Part shown: positions 50,043 to 58,959 of the stretch, one piece after another
How positions within the stretch are numbered: the stretch's first letter is position 1
Layout of the letters: each line of letters starts with the position of its first letter
DNA from: Sediminihabitans luteus
GTDB lineage: Bacteria; Actinomycetota; Actinomycetes; Actinomycetales; Cellulomonadaceae
Length of the DNA stretch: 64,000 nucleotides
Direction: 5' to 3'
Assembly: GCF_002797595.1 (NCBI RefSeq)
Contig: NZ_PGFE01000001.1
Span: 62,001 to 126,000 of the forward strand
Notes under the pieces: model-generated
The model's database searches: none
What the model saw: the letters and a program-made list of their open reading frames with translations, nothing else
What the model was told of the DNA's origin: nothing
Made by a program: the position numbers and the translations under genes

Positions 50043-51383
50043 ATGACGAGCACCGCCCTGCTGACCGACCGGTACGAGCTGACCATGGTCCAGGCGGCGC
50101 TGGCCGACGGCACCGCGCACCGGCGCAGCGTCTTCGAGGTCTTCACGCGCAGCCTGCCCGCAGGTCGCCGTTACGGCGTGCTCGCCGGCACGGGCCGGGT
50201 GCTCGACGCGCTCGCGAGCTTCCGGTTCGGGGACGCCGAGCTCGCCTGGCTCGAGGCCGAGCGCGTCGTCGACGACCGCACGCTCGCCTGGCTCGCCGAC
50301 TACCGGTTCGGCGGCACGATCGTCGGGTACGCCGAGGGCGAGACGTACGTGCCGGGCTCGCCGCTCATGGTCGTCGAGGGCACGTTCGCCGAGGCCGTGC
50401 TGCTCGAGACGCTCGTGCTGTCGATCCTCAACTTCGACTCCGCGATCGCCGCGGCCGCGTCGCGCATGACGAGCGCCGCGGTCGACCGACCGTGCCTCGA
50501 GATGGGTGCCCGGCGCGCGCACGAGGAGGCCGCGGTCGCCGCCGCGCGCGCGGCCGTCGTCGCGGGCTTCGCCGGCACGTCCAACCTCGAGGCGGGGCGC
50601 CGCTACGGGCTGCCCACGATCGGCACGGCCGCGCACGCCTACACGCTCCTGCACGACGACGAGGAGGAGGCCTTCCGCTCGCAGGTCGCCTCGATGGGCA
50701 CGGGCACGACGCTCCTGGTCGACACCTACGACGTGCGCCGCGGCGTCCAGCGCGCGGTCGCCGCGGGCGGCACCGGGCTCGGCGCGGTGCGGCTCGACTC
50801 GGGCGACCTCGGGGTGCTCGCGATCGAGGTGCGGCGCCAGCTCGACGGCCTCGGGGCCCGCGACACGCAGATCGTCGTGACCTCTGACCTCGACGAGCAC
50901 GCGATCGCGAGCCTCGCGGTCGCGCCCGTCGACAGCTACGGCGTCGGCACGCGGCTCGTCACGGGGTCGGGCGCGCCCACGTGCGGCATGGTCTACAAGC
51001 TCGTCGCGCGCGCCGACGACGACGGCACCATGCAGCCCGTCGCGAAGGCCTCGACGTCCAAGACGAGCGTCGGCGGTCGCAAGTCCGCAGCCCGGCGCTA
51101 CGGCCCCGACGGCCGCGCGAGCGCCGAGGTCGTGGCGGGCGGGCCGGACGACGAGGTGGCCGCCTGGTCCCCCGACGACGACCTGCGCCCCCTGCACGTC
51201 CCGCTCGTGGTCGACGGCGCGATCGACCACCGCTGGACGGGGGCGACCGGCGTGCGCCTGGCCGCCGAGCGCCACCGGGCCTCGCGCGACGAGCTCCCGC
51301 GCGGCGCGCGCCGGCTCTCGGCCGGGGAGCCGACGATCCCGACCGAGCGGACGACGGTCGCCCGTCTCGCGGGCCGCCCCTGA
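50043..51383 (+). CDS. pncB: Nicotinate phosphoribosyltransferase
   Basis: A 446-residue NAD-salvage enzyme. N-terminus LLTDRYELTMVQAAL, the His-containing loop GTAAHAYTLLHDDEEEAF, and VRLDSGDLGVLA with TSDLDEHAI in the barrel. TAGGGT (50031-50036) lies 6 nt before the ATG. Its stop is only 2 bp from the stop of the convergent helicase gene, leaving no room for a terminator between them. Confidence 0.95.
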   Translation: MTSTALLTDRYELTMVQAALADGTAHRRSVFEVFTRSLPAGRRYGVLAGTGRVLDALASFRFGDAELAWLEAERVVDDRTLAWLADYRFGGTIVGYAEGETYVPGSPLMVVEGTFAEAVLLETLVLSILNFDSAIAAAASRMTSAAVDRPCLEMGARRAHEEAAVAAARAAVVAGFAGTSNLEAGRRYGLPTIGTAAHAYTLLHDDEEEAFRSQVASMGTGTTLLVDTYDVRRGVQRAVAAGGTGLGAVRLDSGDLGVLAIEVRRQLDGLGARDTQIVVTSDLDEHAIASLAVAPVDSYGVGTRLVTGSGAPTCGMVYKLVARADDDGTMQPVAKASTSKTSVGGRKSAARRYGPDGRASAEVVAGGPDDEVAAWSPDDDLRPLHVPLVVDGAIDHRWTGATGVRLAAERHRASRDELPRGARRLSAGEPTIPTERTTVARLAGRP

Positions 51384-51385
51384 CG

Positions 51386-53227
51386 TCAGCGGCGGCCGAC
51401 GAACCAGCCGCGCAGCACCTCGAGCCGCGCCTCGAGCTGCTCGACGGTCGCGAGCGCGACCTCCGGCCCCCCGCAGCGACGGCGCAGCTCGGTGTGCACC
51501 GAGCCGTGCGGCTGCTTGCTGCGGCGCGCCCACCCCGACACGAGCTGGGCGAGCTCCTTGCGCAGCTCGGCCGCGCGCCGGTGGTCCATCTCGGCGCGCT
51601 CCTGCTCGATCCGCTGCGCGTCCGCGCCGCGCCGCGAGCGTGCCGAGAGCTGGTCGGCCTGCCGCTGGCGCAGCAGGGTCGCGACCTGGTCGGCGTCGAG
51701 CAGGCCGGGCAGCCCGAGGAAGTCGAGCTCGTCGTCCGAGCCCGTCTCCGCGCCCGTGCCGAACTCGCCGCCGTCGAACAGCACGCGGTCGAACGTCGCC
51801 TGCGCGTCGAGGGCCTCGAACGTCCCCTGCAGGGAGTCCGACGCCTTCTCCTCCTTGTTCGCGGCCGCGAGCAGCGCGTCCTCGGGGTTGAACTCCTCGC
51901 CCTGCTCCTCGGCCGTGAGCGGACGGTCGAGCGCGTGGTCGCGCTCGATCTCCATGCCGTTGGCGAGCCCCACGAGGTGCGGGACGCTCGGCAGGAACAC
52001 CGACGCCGTCTCGCCGCGACGGCGCGCGCGCACGAACCGCCCGACGGCCTGCGCGAAGAACAGCGGGGTCGACGTCGACGTCGCGTAGACCCCGACCGCG
52101 AGCCGCGGGACGTCCACGCCCTCGGAGACCATGCGCACCGCGACCATCCAGCGGTCGTCGCTCGCCGAGAACTCGTCGATGCGCGCGCTCGCGCCGTCGT
52201 CGTCCGAGAGCACGACCGTGGGCGACGTCCCCGTGATGCGCGCGAGGTGCCCCGCGTACGCGCGGGCGTCCGTCTGGTCCGTGGCGATGACCAGGGCGCC
52301 CGCGTCCGGGACCGCGCGCCGCACCTCCGAGAGACGCTTGTCCGCCGCGGCGAGCACCGACGGGATCCACTGACCGTTCGGGTCGAGCGCGGTGCGCCAC
52401 GCCTGACCGGTCATGTCCTTGGTCATGTCCTCGCCGAGGCGCGCGCTGACCTCGTCGCCCGCGCGCGTGCGCCAGCGCATCTGGCCCGAGTACGTCATGA
52501 ACAGCACGGGGCGCACCACGTGGTCGCGCAGCGCGTCGCCGTAGCCGTACGTGTAGTCCGCGACCGATCGGCGGATGCCCTGCTCGTCGCGCGCGTACCG
52601 CACGAACGGGATCGCCGCGGTGTCCGAGCGGAACGGCGTGCCCGTGAGCGCGAGCCGCCGCGTCGCGTCCTCGAAGGCCTCACGCACCGCGTCGCCCCAC
52701 GAGAGCGCGTCGCCACCGTGGTGCACCTCGTCGAGGATCACGAGCGTCGGCGCGGCCGTCGTGCGCGCCGCGTGCAGCGCCGGCTTGGCCGCGACCTGCG
52801 CGTACGTGAGCGCCACACCGTCGTAGTGCGACCCGTGCCGCCCCTGGCTGTTCTTGAAGCTCGGGTCGATCCGGATGCCCACGCGCGCGGCGGCGTCGGC
52901 CCACTGGTGCTTGAGGTGCTCGGTCGGGGCCACCACCGTCACGCGCCGCACGACGCCCTGCTCGAGCAGCTCGGTCGCGATGCGCAGCGCGAACGTCGTC
53001 TTGCCCGCGCCCGGCGTCGCCACCGCGAGGAAGTCACGGGGCTCCGCGGCGCGGTACTGCTCGAGCGCGGCGGCCTGCCACGCGCGCAGCTTGGACGCCG
53101 TGCCCCACGGGGCGCGCCGCGGGAACGCGGGCGAGAGCGTCGAGGCGGCGAAGGACGACGCCGCCTGAGGTGCGGCGGGTGTCGGAGCGGGTGTGCGGTC
53201 GGTGCGGGGGCTGAGGCGGTCGGTCAC
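51386..53227 (-). CDS. Superfamily 2 DEAD/DEAH-type helicase
   Basis: A 613-residue SF2 helicase: Walker A TPGAGKTT (71-78), DEVHH as motif II, LTGTPFR as motif III, and QAVGRFVRARR as motif VI. The C-terminal 180 residues are a coiled, Arg/Glu-rich extension (QIEQERAEMDHRRAAELRK-like). It resembles the XPB/ResIII group, not a complete restriction enzyme: no methylase or nuclease partner is present. The GTG start overlaps the DUF3039 stop, so both proteins are made together. Confidence 0.88.
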   Translation of the reverse strand: MTDRLSPRTDRTPAPTPAAPQAASSFAASTLSPAFPRRAPWGTASKLRAWQAAALEQYRAAEPRDFLAVATPGAGKTTFALRIATELLEQGVVRRVTVVAPTEHLKHQWADAAARVGIRIDPSFKNSQGRHGSHYDGVALTYAQVAAKPALHAARTTAAPTLVILDEVHHGGDALSWGDAVREAFEDATRRLALTGTPFRSDTAAIPFVRYARDEQGIRRSVADYTYGYGDALRDHVVRPVLFMTYSGQMRWRTRAGDEVSARLGEDMTKDMTGQAWRTALDPNGQWIPSVLAAADKRLSEVRRAVPDAGALVIATDQTDARAYAGHLARITGTSPTVVLSDDDGASARIDEFSASDDRWMVAVRMVSEGVDVPRLAVGVYATSTSTPLFFAQAVGRFVRARRRGETASVFLPSVPHLVGLANGMEIERDHALDRPLTAEEQGEEFNPEDALLAAANKEEKASDSLQGTFEALDAQATFDRVLFDGGEFGTGAETGSDDELDFLGLPGLLDADQVATLLRQRQADQLSARSRRGADAQRIEQERAEMDHRRAAELRKELAQLVSGWARRSKQPHGSVHTELRRRCGGPEVALATVEQLEARLEVLRGWFVGRR

Positions 53228-53538
53228 TTGCCGGAGTCGCCGTCGCCGTCCCGGGGGCTGCGCAGGCCCTCGTAGATCTCCTTGCACGCGGGGCAGACCG
53301 GGAACTTGTTCGGGTCCCGCCCCGGCACCCAGACCTTGCCGCACAGGGCGATCACGGGCTTGCCCGTCATCGCGGACTGCATGATCTTCTCCTTGCGCAC
53401 GTAGTGCGCGAAACGTTCGTGGTCGCCCGGCTCGACCTGCTCGGTCGTCTCGGTGCGCTCGAGCAGCCCCGTCGAGGTGCCCGACGACGGCTCGTCGGAC
53501 GGTGCCTGGGGACCCGTGGGTGCGCTCGGTTCGCTCAT
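53224..53538 (-). CDS. DUF3039 zinc-finger-like protein
   Basis: A 104-residue protein. The conserved part is ERFAHYVRKEKIMQSAMTGK followed by ALCGKVWVPGRDPNKFPVCPACKEIY, with CPxCxxIY and an earlier Cys suggesting a zinc site (residues 73-95). TAGAAT (53546-53551, minus strand) is 7 nt before the ATG. The tight pairing with the helicase suggests a helicase partner or recruiter. Confidence 0.85.
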   Translation of the reverse strand: MSEPSAPTGPQAPSDEPSSGTSTGLLERTETTEQVEPGDHERFAHYVRKEKIMQSAMTGKPVIALCGKVWVPGRDPNKFPVCPACKEIYEGLRSPRDGDGDSGK

Positions 53539-53615
53539 GGGCACGATTCTAGGTCGCGGCACCGACGTGGCGTCGACCCCGCGCTGTGCGTCGTCTCACG
53601 ATGCGCGACCCCGGG

Positions 53616-53668
53616 AGCACGCACGAGGGCGGGCCGGCACGTGCGTGCCGACCCGCCCTCGGGTGCTC
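53616..53668 (-). terminator. Terminator of the amino-sugar operon
   Basis: A 17-bp stem with one mismatch (CGAGGGCGGGCCGGCAC, 53624-53640, with 53645-53661), loop GTGC, plus outer arms GAGCAC/GTGCTC. It follows nagB on the minus strand. Confidence 0.85.
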
Positions 53669-53681
53669 GTGCGGACGAGGG

Positions 53682-54464
53682 TCAGAGACCCTGCCACGCC
53701 GGCTTGGACGCGTACGTCTGCCGGTAGTAGTCCGCGAGCTGCAGCCGGCTCGCGGCCGCGTCGTCCACCAGGACCGTCGCGTGAGGGTGCATCTGCATGA
53801 CCGTGCCCGGCCACATGGCCGAGATCGGGCCCTCGACGAGCTGGTGCACGGCCTCGGCCTTGCCCTTGCCCGTCGCCAGCAGCACGAGGTGCTTGGCCGA
53901 CATGATCGTCGCGAGCCCCTGCGTGAGGCAGTGCTGCGGCACCTGCGAGAGGTCGTCCTCGAAGAACCGCGCGTTGTCCTCGCGGGTCTGCTGCGTGAGC
54001 GTCTTGATCCGCGTGCGCGACGCGAGCGACGAGCCGGGCTCGTTGAACGCGATGTGCCCGTCGGTCCCGATGCCCAGGAGCTGCACGTCGACGCCGCCCG
54101 CGGCCGCGATCGCGGCCTCGTAGTCGGCGCACGCCGCGACCAGGTCGTCCGCGAGCCCGTCCGGCCCGCGCACGGCCCCCTCGGCGAAGTCCACGCGCGA
54201 CGCGATCTCGGTCTCGATCACGTTGCGGTAGCGCTCGGGGTGGTCCGCGGCGATGCCCACGTACTCGTCGAGCATGAACGCCCGGGCCTTCGCGAACGAC
54301 AGCCCGGTCTCGGTGTGCCGACGAGCGAGCTCGTCGTACACCTTGAGCGGGCTCGAACCCGTCGCGAGGCCCAGCACCGCGTCGGCCTTCTCACGGAGCT
54401 TGGCCTCGATCGTGTCTGCCGCGAGCCGCGCGAGCTCGTCGGCGGGAGCGATCACAACTTCCAT
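53682..54464 (-). CDS. nagB: Glucosamine-6-phosphate deaminase
   Basis: A 260-residue enzyme converting glucosamine-6-phosphate to fructose-6-phosphate and ammonia. Seen: LATGSSPLKVY (phosphate loop), FMLDEYVG (catalytic Asp), GIGTDGHIAFNEPGSS (catalytic His and Glu). GAGGTG lies before ATG 54464, whose A is also the last base of the kinase stop. It ends the uptake operon and feeds amino sugars into glycolysis. A nagA deacetylase is not in the window. Confidence 0.95.
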   Translation of the reverse strand: MEVVIAPADELARLAADTIEAKLREKADAVLGLATGSSPLKVYDELARRHTETGLSFAKARAFMLDEYVGIAADHPERYRNVIETEIASRVDFAEGAVRGPDGLADDLVAACADYEAAIAAAGGVDVQLLGIGTDGHIAFNEPGSSLASRTRIKTLTQQTREDNARFFEDDLSQVPQHCLTQGLATIMSAKHLVLLATGKGKAEAVHQLVEGPISAMWPGTVMQMHPHATVLVDDAAASRLQLADYYRQTYASKPAWQGL

Positions 54465-55447
54465 CAGGACACCTCTTTCCGACCGGCGAGGGCAGCGCCC
54501 ACCGCGGCCACAGGAACGTCGGGCGGGCACAGGGCGACCCGATCGGCGATCGCGAGCGAGGCGATGAACGGCGAACCGTCCGCCTGCCGCGCGAGCGCCT
54601 CACGGACCCCGTCGAGCAGCGGGACGCCCAGGGCGCTCACCCCGCCGCCGAGGACGACCCGGTCGACGTCGTACGTGAGCACGAGGAGCCGGACGGCGCT
54701 CGCGACCGCCGTGACGAACTCGTGCTTGATCTGGACGGCCTCGGGCACGCCCGCGGCTGCCGCGTCGAACAGCTCGGCGGGCGCCGGGCGCCCTTCGCGC
54801 GACGGCCACCGCGCGCTCAGCGCGGTCCCCGAGACGAACGTCTCGAGGCAGCCGCGCTGGCCGCACGGGCACTCGGGGCCGGCGGGGTCGACCGGCACGT
54901 GACCGATCTCCCCGGCAGCGCCCGAGACGCCGCGGCGCAGTTCGCCCGCGAGGACGATGCCCGCGGCCATGCCCGTGCCGAGCGCGAGAAAGGCGAGGTC
55001 GCCCGACGCCGACGGAGGCGCCGCGTGGGCGGCGCCGAGCGCCGCCACGTTGAGGTCGTTGTCGACGCTCACCGCGACGCCACCGAGCTCGGCCGAGACC
55101 TGCGCGGCGAGCGCGAACGGCTTGCCCTCGATGCCGAGGTTGACCGCGTGGACGACCGAACCGGTCGCCGGGTCCACCAGGCCGGGGACGCCGATGCCCA
55201 CGCCGGACAGCTCCGTCGGGTCGACGCCCGCCGGCTCCGCAAGACCACGCACGGCCTCGACCGCGCTCGCGACGACGCCCTCGGGACCGTACCGGGTCGG
55301 GATGCGCAGCGTCGCGAGGACGTTCCCCTCGGGGCCGAGCAGGACGCCCAGGACCTTGGTCCCACCGACGTCGAGCCCGACCGAGAGCGCACCGGGAGGT
55401 CGGGTGGTCCCGTCGGACGATGGGACCACCGGGCTGAGTTCGCTCAC
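54464..55447 (-). CDS. ROK-family sugar kinase
   Basis: A 327-residue ROK kinase: LDVGGTKVLGVLL (ATP-binding), GIGVPGLVD, SVDNDLNVAALG (catalytic Asp), GEIGHVPV and the zinc motif CPCGQRGCLE. There is no HTH domain, so it is an enzyme, not a regulator. Between permease genes and nagB it is likely a GlcNAc, glucosamine or chitobiose-derived sugar kinase. The start overlaps nothing; the permease ends 1 bp after. Confidence 0.9.
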   Translation of the reverse strand: MSELSPVVPSSDGTTRPPGALSVGLDVGGTKVLGVLLGPEGNVLATLRIPTRYGPEGVVASAVEAVRGLAEPAGVDPTELSGVGIGVPGLVDPATGSVVHAVNLGIEGKPFALAAQVSAELGGVAVSVDNDLNVAALGAAHAAPPSASGDLAFLALGTGMAAGIVLAGELRRGVSGAAGEIGHVPVDPAGPECPCGQRGCLETFVSGTALSARWPSREGRPAPAELFDAAAAGVPEAVQIKHEFVTAVASAVRLLVLTYDVDRVVLGGGVSALGVPLLDGVREALARQADGSPFIASLAIADRVALCPPDVPVAAVGAALAGRKEVS

Positions 55448-55448
55448 G

Positions 55449-56375
55449 TCAGCCCTTCACCGCGCCGGAGACGAGGCCACCCGTCATCCGGCCCTGGACG
55501 ATGAGGAAGAAGATCAGGACGGGGATCGACATGAGCACCGACCCCGCCATGAGCGCCGACCAGTCCGTGCCACGCGTCGCCTGCTGGAAGTAGCGCAGCC
55601 AGACCGGCAGCGTCACGTTCTCCGGGCGGGTCATGACGACGAGCGCCAGGACGAACTCGTTCCAGGCCTGGAGGAACGCGAAGATGCCGGTCGAGACGAG
55701 GCCCGGAGCGAGCAGCGGGAACGTGACCTTCCAGAACGCCTTGCCGCGCGAGCAGCCGTCGATCATCGCCGCCTCCTCGAGGTCGGCCGGCACGCCCGCG
55801 ACGAACCCGCGCAGGGTCCAGATCGTGAAGGGCAGGACACCACCGACGTAGGCGAGCGCGAGCCCGAAGAAGGTGTTGGTCAGCTGCCACGAGTCGAGGA
55901 TCCGGTAGAGCGAGACGAACATCGCCTCGGCCGGGAGCATCTGGACCACGAGGATCGAGATGATGAACGTGCGACGCCCCTTGAAGGTGAAGCGGGCGAC
56001 GGCCAGCGCGGCCATGAAGCCGACCACGAGACACGCGACCAGCGTCATGAACGTGACGATGAGCGAGTTCTGCAGCGCGGTCGAGAACACGGCCGGGTTG
56101 GGCTCGTTGATCGCGGTGTCGAACGCCCGGAGCGTGAACTCCGTCGGGAAGAAGCTCGGCGACGACCCCATGGTGTTGCGGGCCGGCTGGAGCGAGGTGT
56201 TCAGCATCCAGTAGAACGGGAAGACCGAGAAGACGAAGACGACGAGGGCCACCAGGCCCCAGCCGACGTTGCCGACGCGTCGCTTGGTGCCCGTGCGGGA
56301 GCGTCGGGCGGCGCTCGCGGCCGACTCCTGGGACGCGCCCTTCGCGGGTGCGGGGCTGGTCATGGTCGAGCTCAC
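55449..56375 (-). CDS. Carbohydrate ABC permease, MalG/DasC type
   Basis: A 308-residue permease with six helices and the EAA loop EEAAMIDGCSRGKAFWKVTFPLLAPG. The cytoplasmic N-terminus is a 35-residue polar tail. Start GTG 56375 overlaps the upstream permease stop; ATG 56363 is an alternative. No ATPase gene is in the locus, so a shared MsiK-type ATPase encoded elsewhere probably powers it, as in Streptomyces chitobiose uptake. Confidence 0.9.
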   Translation of the reverse strand: MSSTMTSPAPAKGASQESAASAARRSRTGTKRRVGNVGWGLVALVVFVFSVFPFYWMLNTSLQPARNTMGSSPSFFPTEFTLRAFDTAINEPNPAVFSTALQNSLIVTFMTLVACLVVGFMAALAVARFTFKGRRTFIISILVVQMLPAEAMFVSLYRILDSWQLTNTFFGLALAYVGGVLPFTIWTLRGFVAGVPADLEEAAMIDGCSRGKAFWKVTFPLLAPGLVSTGIFAFLQAWNEFVLALVVMTRPENVTLPVWLRYFQQATRGTDWSALMAGSVLMSIPVLIFFLIVQGRMTGGLVSGAVKG

Positions 56376-57325
56376 AGCCCTTCCTCCTTCACGGTGCGGC
56401 GGATGTAGACGTAGGAGATCGCCATGAGTGCGATCGTCAGGATCACGCCCATCGCGCTCGCGAGGCCGTAGTTCGCGCTTGAGAACGCGGTCTGGTAGAT
56501 GTACACGCCGATCGTGCTGTTCTCGGCGGCGACGCCGCCCATGCCCTGCAGGGCGTAGATCTGGGCGAAGACGCGCAGGTCCCAGATGACCGAGAGCACC
56601 ACGAGGACCGCGATGATCGACGTCACGAACGGGATCTGGATGAGGCGGAAGGTCTTGACCTTCCCGGCGCCGTCGAGCTGCGCGGCCTCGAGGACCTCGC
56701 CCGGGATCTGCGTGAGGCCGGCGTACATCGTGAAGCACACGAACGGCACGGCGCCCCAGACGATGATGACGGCGGCGACCGCCAGGAACGAGATCGGGTT
56801 CGCGAGCCACGAGTGACCCGACCAGTCGTCGCCCGTGATGACGCTGAGCAGGTAGTTCAGGATGCCGTTGGGGTCGACGATCCAGCCCCACACGATCGTG
56901 GCCGTGAGGGCGGGCATGCCCCAGGCCAGCAGCAGGCCGACCGAGACCATGGTGCGCATCCCCTTGCCGAGGCGCATCATGAGCAGCGCGACGAGGGTCC
57001 CGAGCACCATGGTGAGCACGACGCAGACGATCATCAGGCCGAGGCTGCGCAGAATCACGCCGTGGAACTCGGGGTCGGTCAGCACCTCGACGTAGTTGTC
57101 GAACCCGATCCACTCGGCGGGTGTCCCGTAGAGCTGCGCCGCGGTGTACTCCTGGAACGACATGATCACCAGGCGGACCACCGGGTACGCGGTGATGATG
57201 CCGAGGATGACGAACGTGGGCACGAGAAGCACCCAGGGGAGCTTCGGCGCGCGCGCCTTGCGTGGGGACGGGACTGGCGGATCCGTGGTCGCGGTCCGGG
57301 TCCCCGCCGCTGCGGGAACGCTCAT
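56372..57325 (-). CDS. Carbohydrate ABC permease, MalF/DasB type
   Basis: A 317-residue permease with six helices, NYVEVLTDPEFHGVILRSL before the transmembrane core (residues 72-90) and the EAA loop EAAQLDGAGKVKTFRLIQIP. It pairs with the downstream MalG-type permease. A hairpin in the gap to the binding-protein gene (57381-57410) likely lowers its expression relative to the binding protein. Confidence 0.92.
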   Translation of the reverse strand: MSVPAAAGTRTATTDPPVPSPRKARAPKLPWVLLVPTFVILGIITAYPVVRLVIMSFQEYTAAQLYGTPAEWIGFDNYVEVLTDPEFHGVILRSLGLMIVCVVLTMVLGTLVALLMMRLGKGMRTMVSVGLLLAWGMPALTATIVWGWIVDPNGILNYLLSVITGDDWSGHSWLANPISFLAVAAVIIVWGAVPFVCFTMYAGLTQIPGEVLEAAQLDGAGKVKTFRLIQIPFVTSIIAVLVVLSVIWDLRVFAQIYALQGMGGVAAENSTIGVYIYQTAFSSANYGLASAMGVILTIALMAISYVYIRRTVKEEGL

Positions 57326-57380
57326 GATGATCTGACTCCCAGGAATGGTGGTGGAACGGTGTTCAGGGGGCCTCGGACGA

Positions 57381-57410
57381 ACGGCCGGCCGGCGTGCGCC
57401 GGCCGGCCGT
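57381..57410 (-). terminator. Attenuating hairpin between binding-protein and permease genes
   Basis: A perfect 13-bp stem ACGGCCGGCCGGC and complement around a GTGC loop. No T-run follows in either direction. Such intercistronic hairpins usually stabilise or partly terminate the message so that the binding protein is made in excess. Confidence 0.75.
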
Positions 57411-57462
57411 CGTCCTGAGGGCTGACCCGGGGCCCCCGCCCCGGGTCACGTGCTCACCAGCG

Positions 57463-58806
57463 TCAGCTGTTGAGCGTGTCCGCGATCTGCTGGTCGAGCG
57501 TCTTCGCGATCTCGGCCGGGTCGCCGCCCTGCGCGAGCTTGGTGAAGGCGTCCTTCAGGTAGCTCTTGGTCTCGACCTCGGACCACTTCGGCGAAGCCGG
57601 GACGGGCTTCGCGGTCTTGACGACCTCGAGGCCGATCTGCGTGGCCTCGTCGTCAGGGAGCGAGGAGAACGACGACTGGAGGGCCGGGATCATGGCCTTC
57701 TCGGCGATCATGTTCTGGTACTCGGCACCGACGATGATCTTCAGCGCACCGTAGGCGAGGTCCGTGTTCTTCGAGTTCTTCGCCACGGCGAGGTTCGAGC
57801 CACCCGAGAACGTCGGGGCGGCGGTGCCGGCCTCGTTGCCCGGGATCGCGAAGGCCTTGAGGTCCTTGCCGGCCCCGTCGGGGCAGCCCGCGGCGGGGTC
57901 GGAGATGACGCCGCCGAGCCAGCCGGCACCCGCGAGGTAACCGATCTTGCCCTCGCAGAAGGTGTCCGTGCCCTTCGACTCGTCGCCGTCGGCCGGAGCG
58001 ACCTTCTGGCTGTTCGCGTTCTGCAGGACGTCCTGGGCCTGCGTCAGGCCCTTGATGCCCTCGGGCGTGTCGAAGCCACCCGTCCACTTGTTGTCGGCGT
58101 CCTGCGTCGCGATCTCGGCGCCAGCGGCCCAGACGTACGTCATGACGTTGTACCAGTCCTTGCCCGGCAGGTAGATGCCCGAGAAGTCGTCCGTCTTGAG
58201 CTCCTTGCCCTTGGCGACGTAGTCGTCGAGGGTCGTCGGGGCGTCGCCGGGCACGGCCTCGGGGCTGTAGAACGCGAGGCGCGCGGCCGAGTAGTACGGC
58301 GGGGCGTAGAAGTGGCCGTCGAGCGAGCCGATCTCCGTGAAGGCGGGGAGCAGGTCGTCGCCGCCCAGGTCCTCGTACTGCGCGGTGAGGTCGAGGAGCG
58401 CGCCGATCGCGGTGAAGGCCTGCGTGTCGGTGTTACCCATCTCGACGACGTCGGGAGCGTCCGAGCCGGCGAGCGTGGAGAGGTACTTGTCCTTGTACGT
58501 CTGCCACTGCTGCTCCTCGATGACGAGGGTGTTGCCGGGGTACTCCTTCTCGAACTCCGTCTTCAGGTACTCGTTCGCAGCCTTCTGCGAGTCACCCGGC
58601 TGGATGAGCCAGACGCGGACGGTCTGCCCGGTCTTGCCCTTGGCCGACTCCTCCCAGCCCTCGAGCTGGTCGGGGATCGACGCTGCGTCGTCGGTGGCCT
58701 TGTCGCCCGAGCCTGCTGCGTCGTCGTCGCTGGAGCATGCCGTCAGGCCAAGGCCCAACGCGAAAGCCGCGGCCACGGAGGTGGCAACGATGCGGTTCCT
58801 CTTCAC
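57463..58806 (-). CDS. Sugar-binding lipoprotein of the amino-sugar ABC transporter
   Basis: A 447-residue extracellular solute-binding protein. Signal peptide with lipobox LTAC (Cys 24), then the family-1 SBP fold with EKEYPGNTLVIEEQQW, DAPDVVEMGNT and DDLLPAFTEIG. Sequence and context resemble DasA/NgcE of Streptomyces, which bind chitobiose or GlcNAc; the exact ligand is not proven. A 7-bp inverted repeat GGTGACG/CGTCACC at 58836-58856 and CGGTAC/GTACCG at 58882-58908 occupy its leader. Confidence 0.88.
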   Translation of the reverse strand: MKRNRIVATSVAAAFALGLGLTACSSDDDAAGSGDKATDDAASIPDQLEGWEESAKGKTGQTVRVWLIQPGDSQKAANEYLKTEFEKEYPGNTLVIEEQQWQTYKDKYLSTLAGSDAPDVVEMGNTDTQAFTAIGALLDLTAQYEDLGGDDLLPAFTEIGSLDGHFYAPPYYSAARLAFYSPEAVPGDAPTTLDDYVAKGKELKTDDFSGIYLPGKDWYNVMTYVWAAGAEIATQDADNKWTGGFDTPEGIKGLTQAQDVLQNANSQKVAPADGDESKGTDTFCEGKIGYLAGAGWLGGVISDPAAGCPDGAGKDLKAFAIPGNEAGTAAPTFSGGSNLAVAKNSKNTDLAYGALKIIVGAEYQNMIAEKAMIPALQSSFSSLPDDEATQIGLEVVKTAKPVPASPKWSEVETKSYLKDAFTKLAQGGDPAEIAKTLDQQIADTLNS

Positions 58807-58881
58807 TGGGGTACTTCCTCTCGGTGTTTCGCTGAGGTGACGCTGGGGACGTCACCGGAGGTGATGCGGGAGGTGTTGCGT

Positions 58882-58908
58882 CGGTACTGCGTTGTACGTC
58901 GTGTACCG
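58882..58908. promoter_or_regulatory. Inverted repeat upstream of the binding-protein gene
   Basis: CGGTAC and GTACCG separated by 15 nt, 76 bp before the start. It could be the operator for the operon but differs from the ROK regulator's own site at 60129-60149. Confidence 0.3.
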
Positions 58909-58959
58909 CTGGTCACGACTCCGAGGAGCCGCGGGGTTCCGACCTGCTGCCGCGGAGGG

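Noticed and set aside
51386-53227. Restriction enzyme subunit
   Set aside because: Helicase motifs alone are present; there is no nuclease motif, methylase or specificity gene, and the locus is housekeeping.
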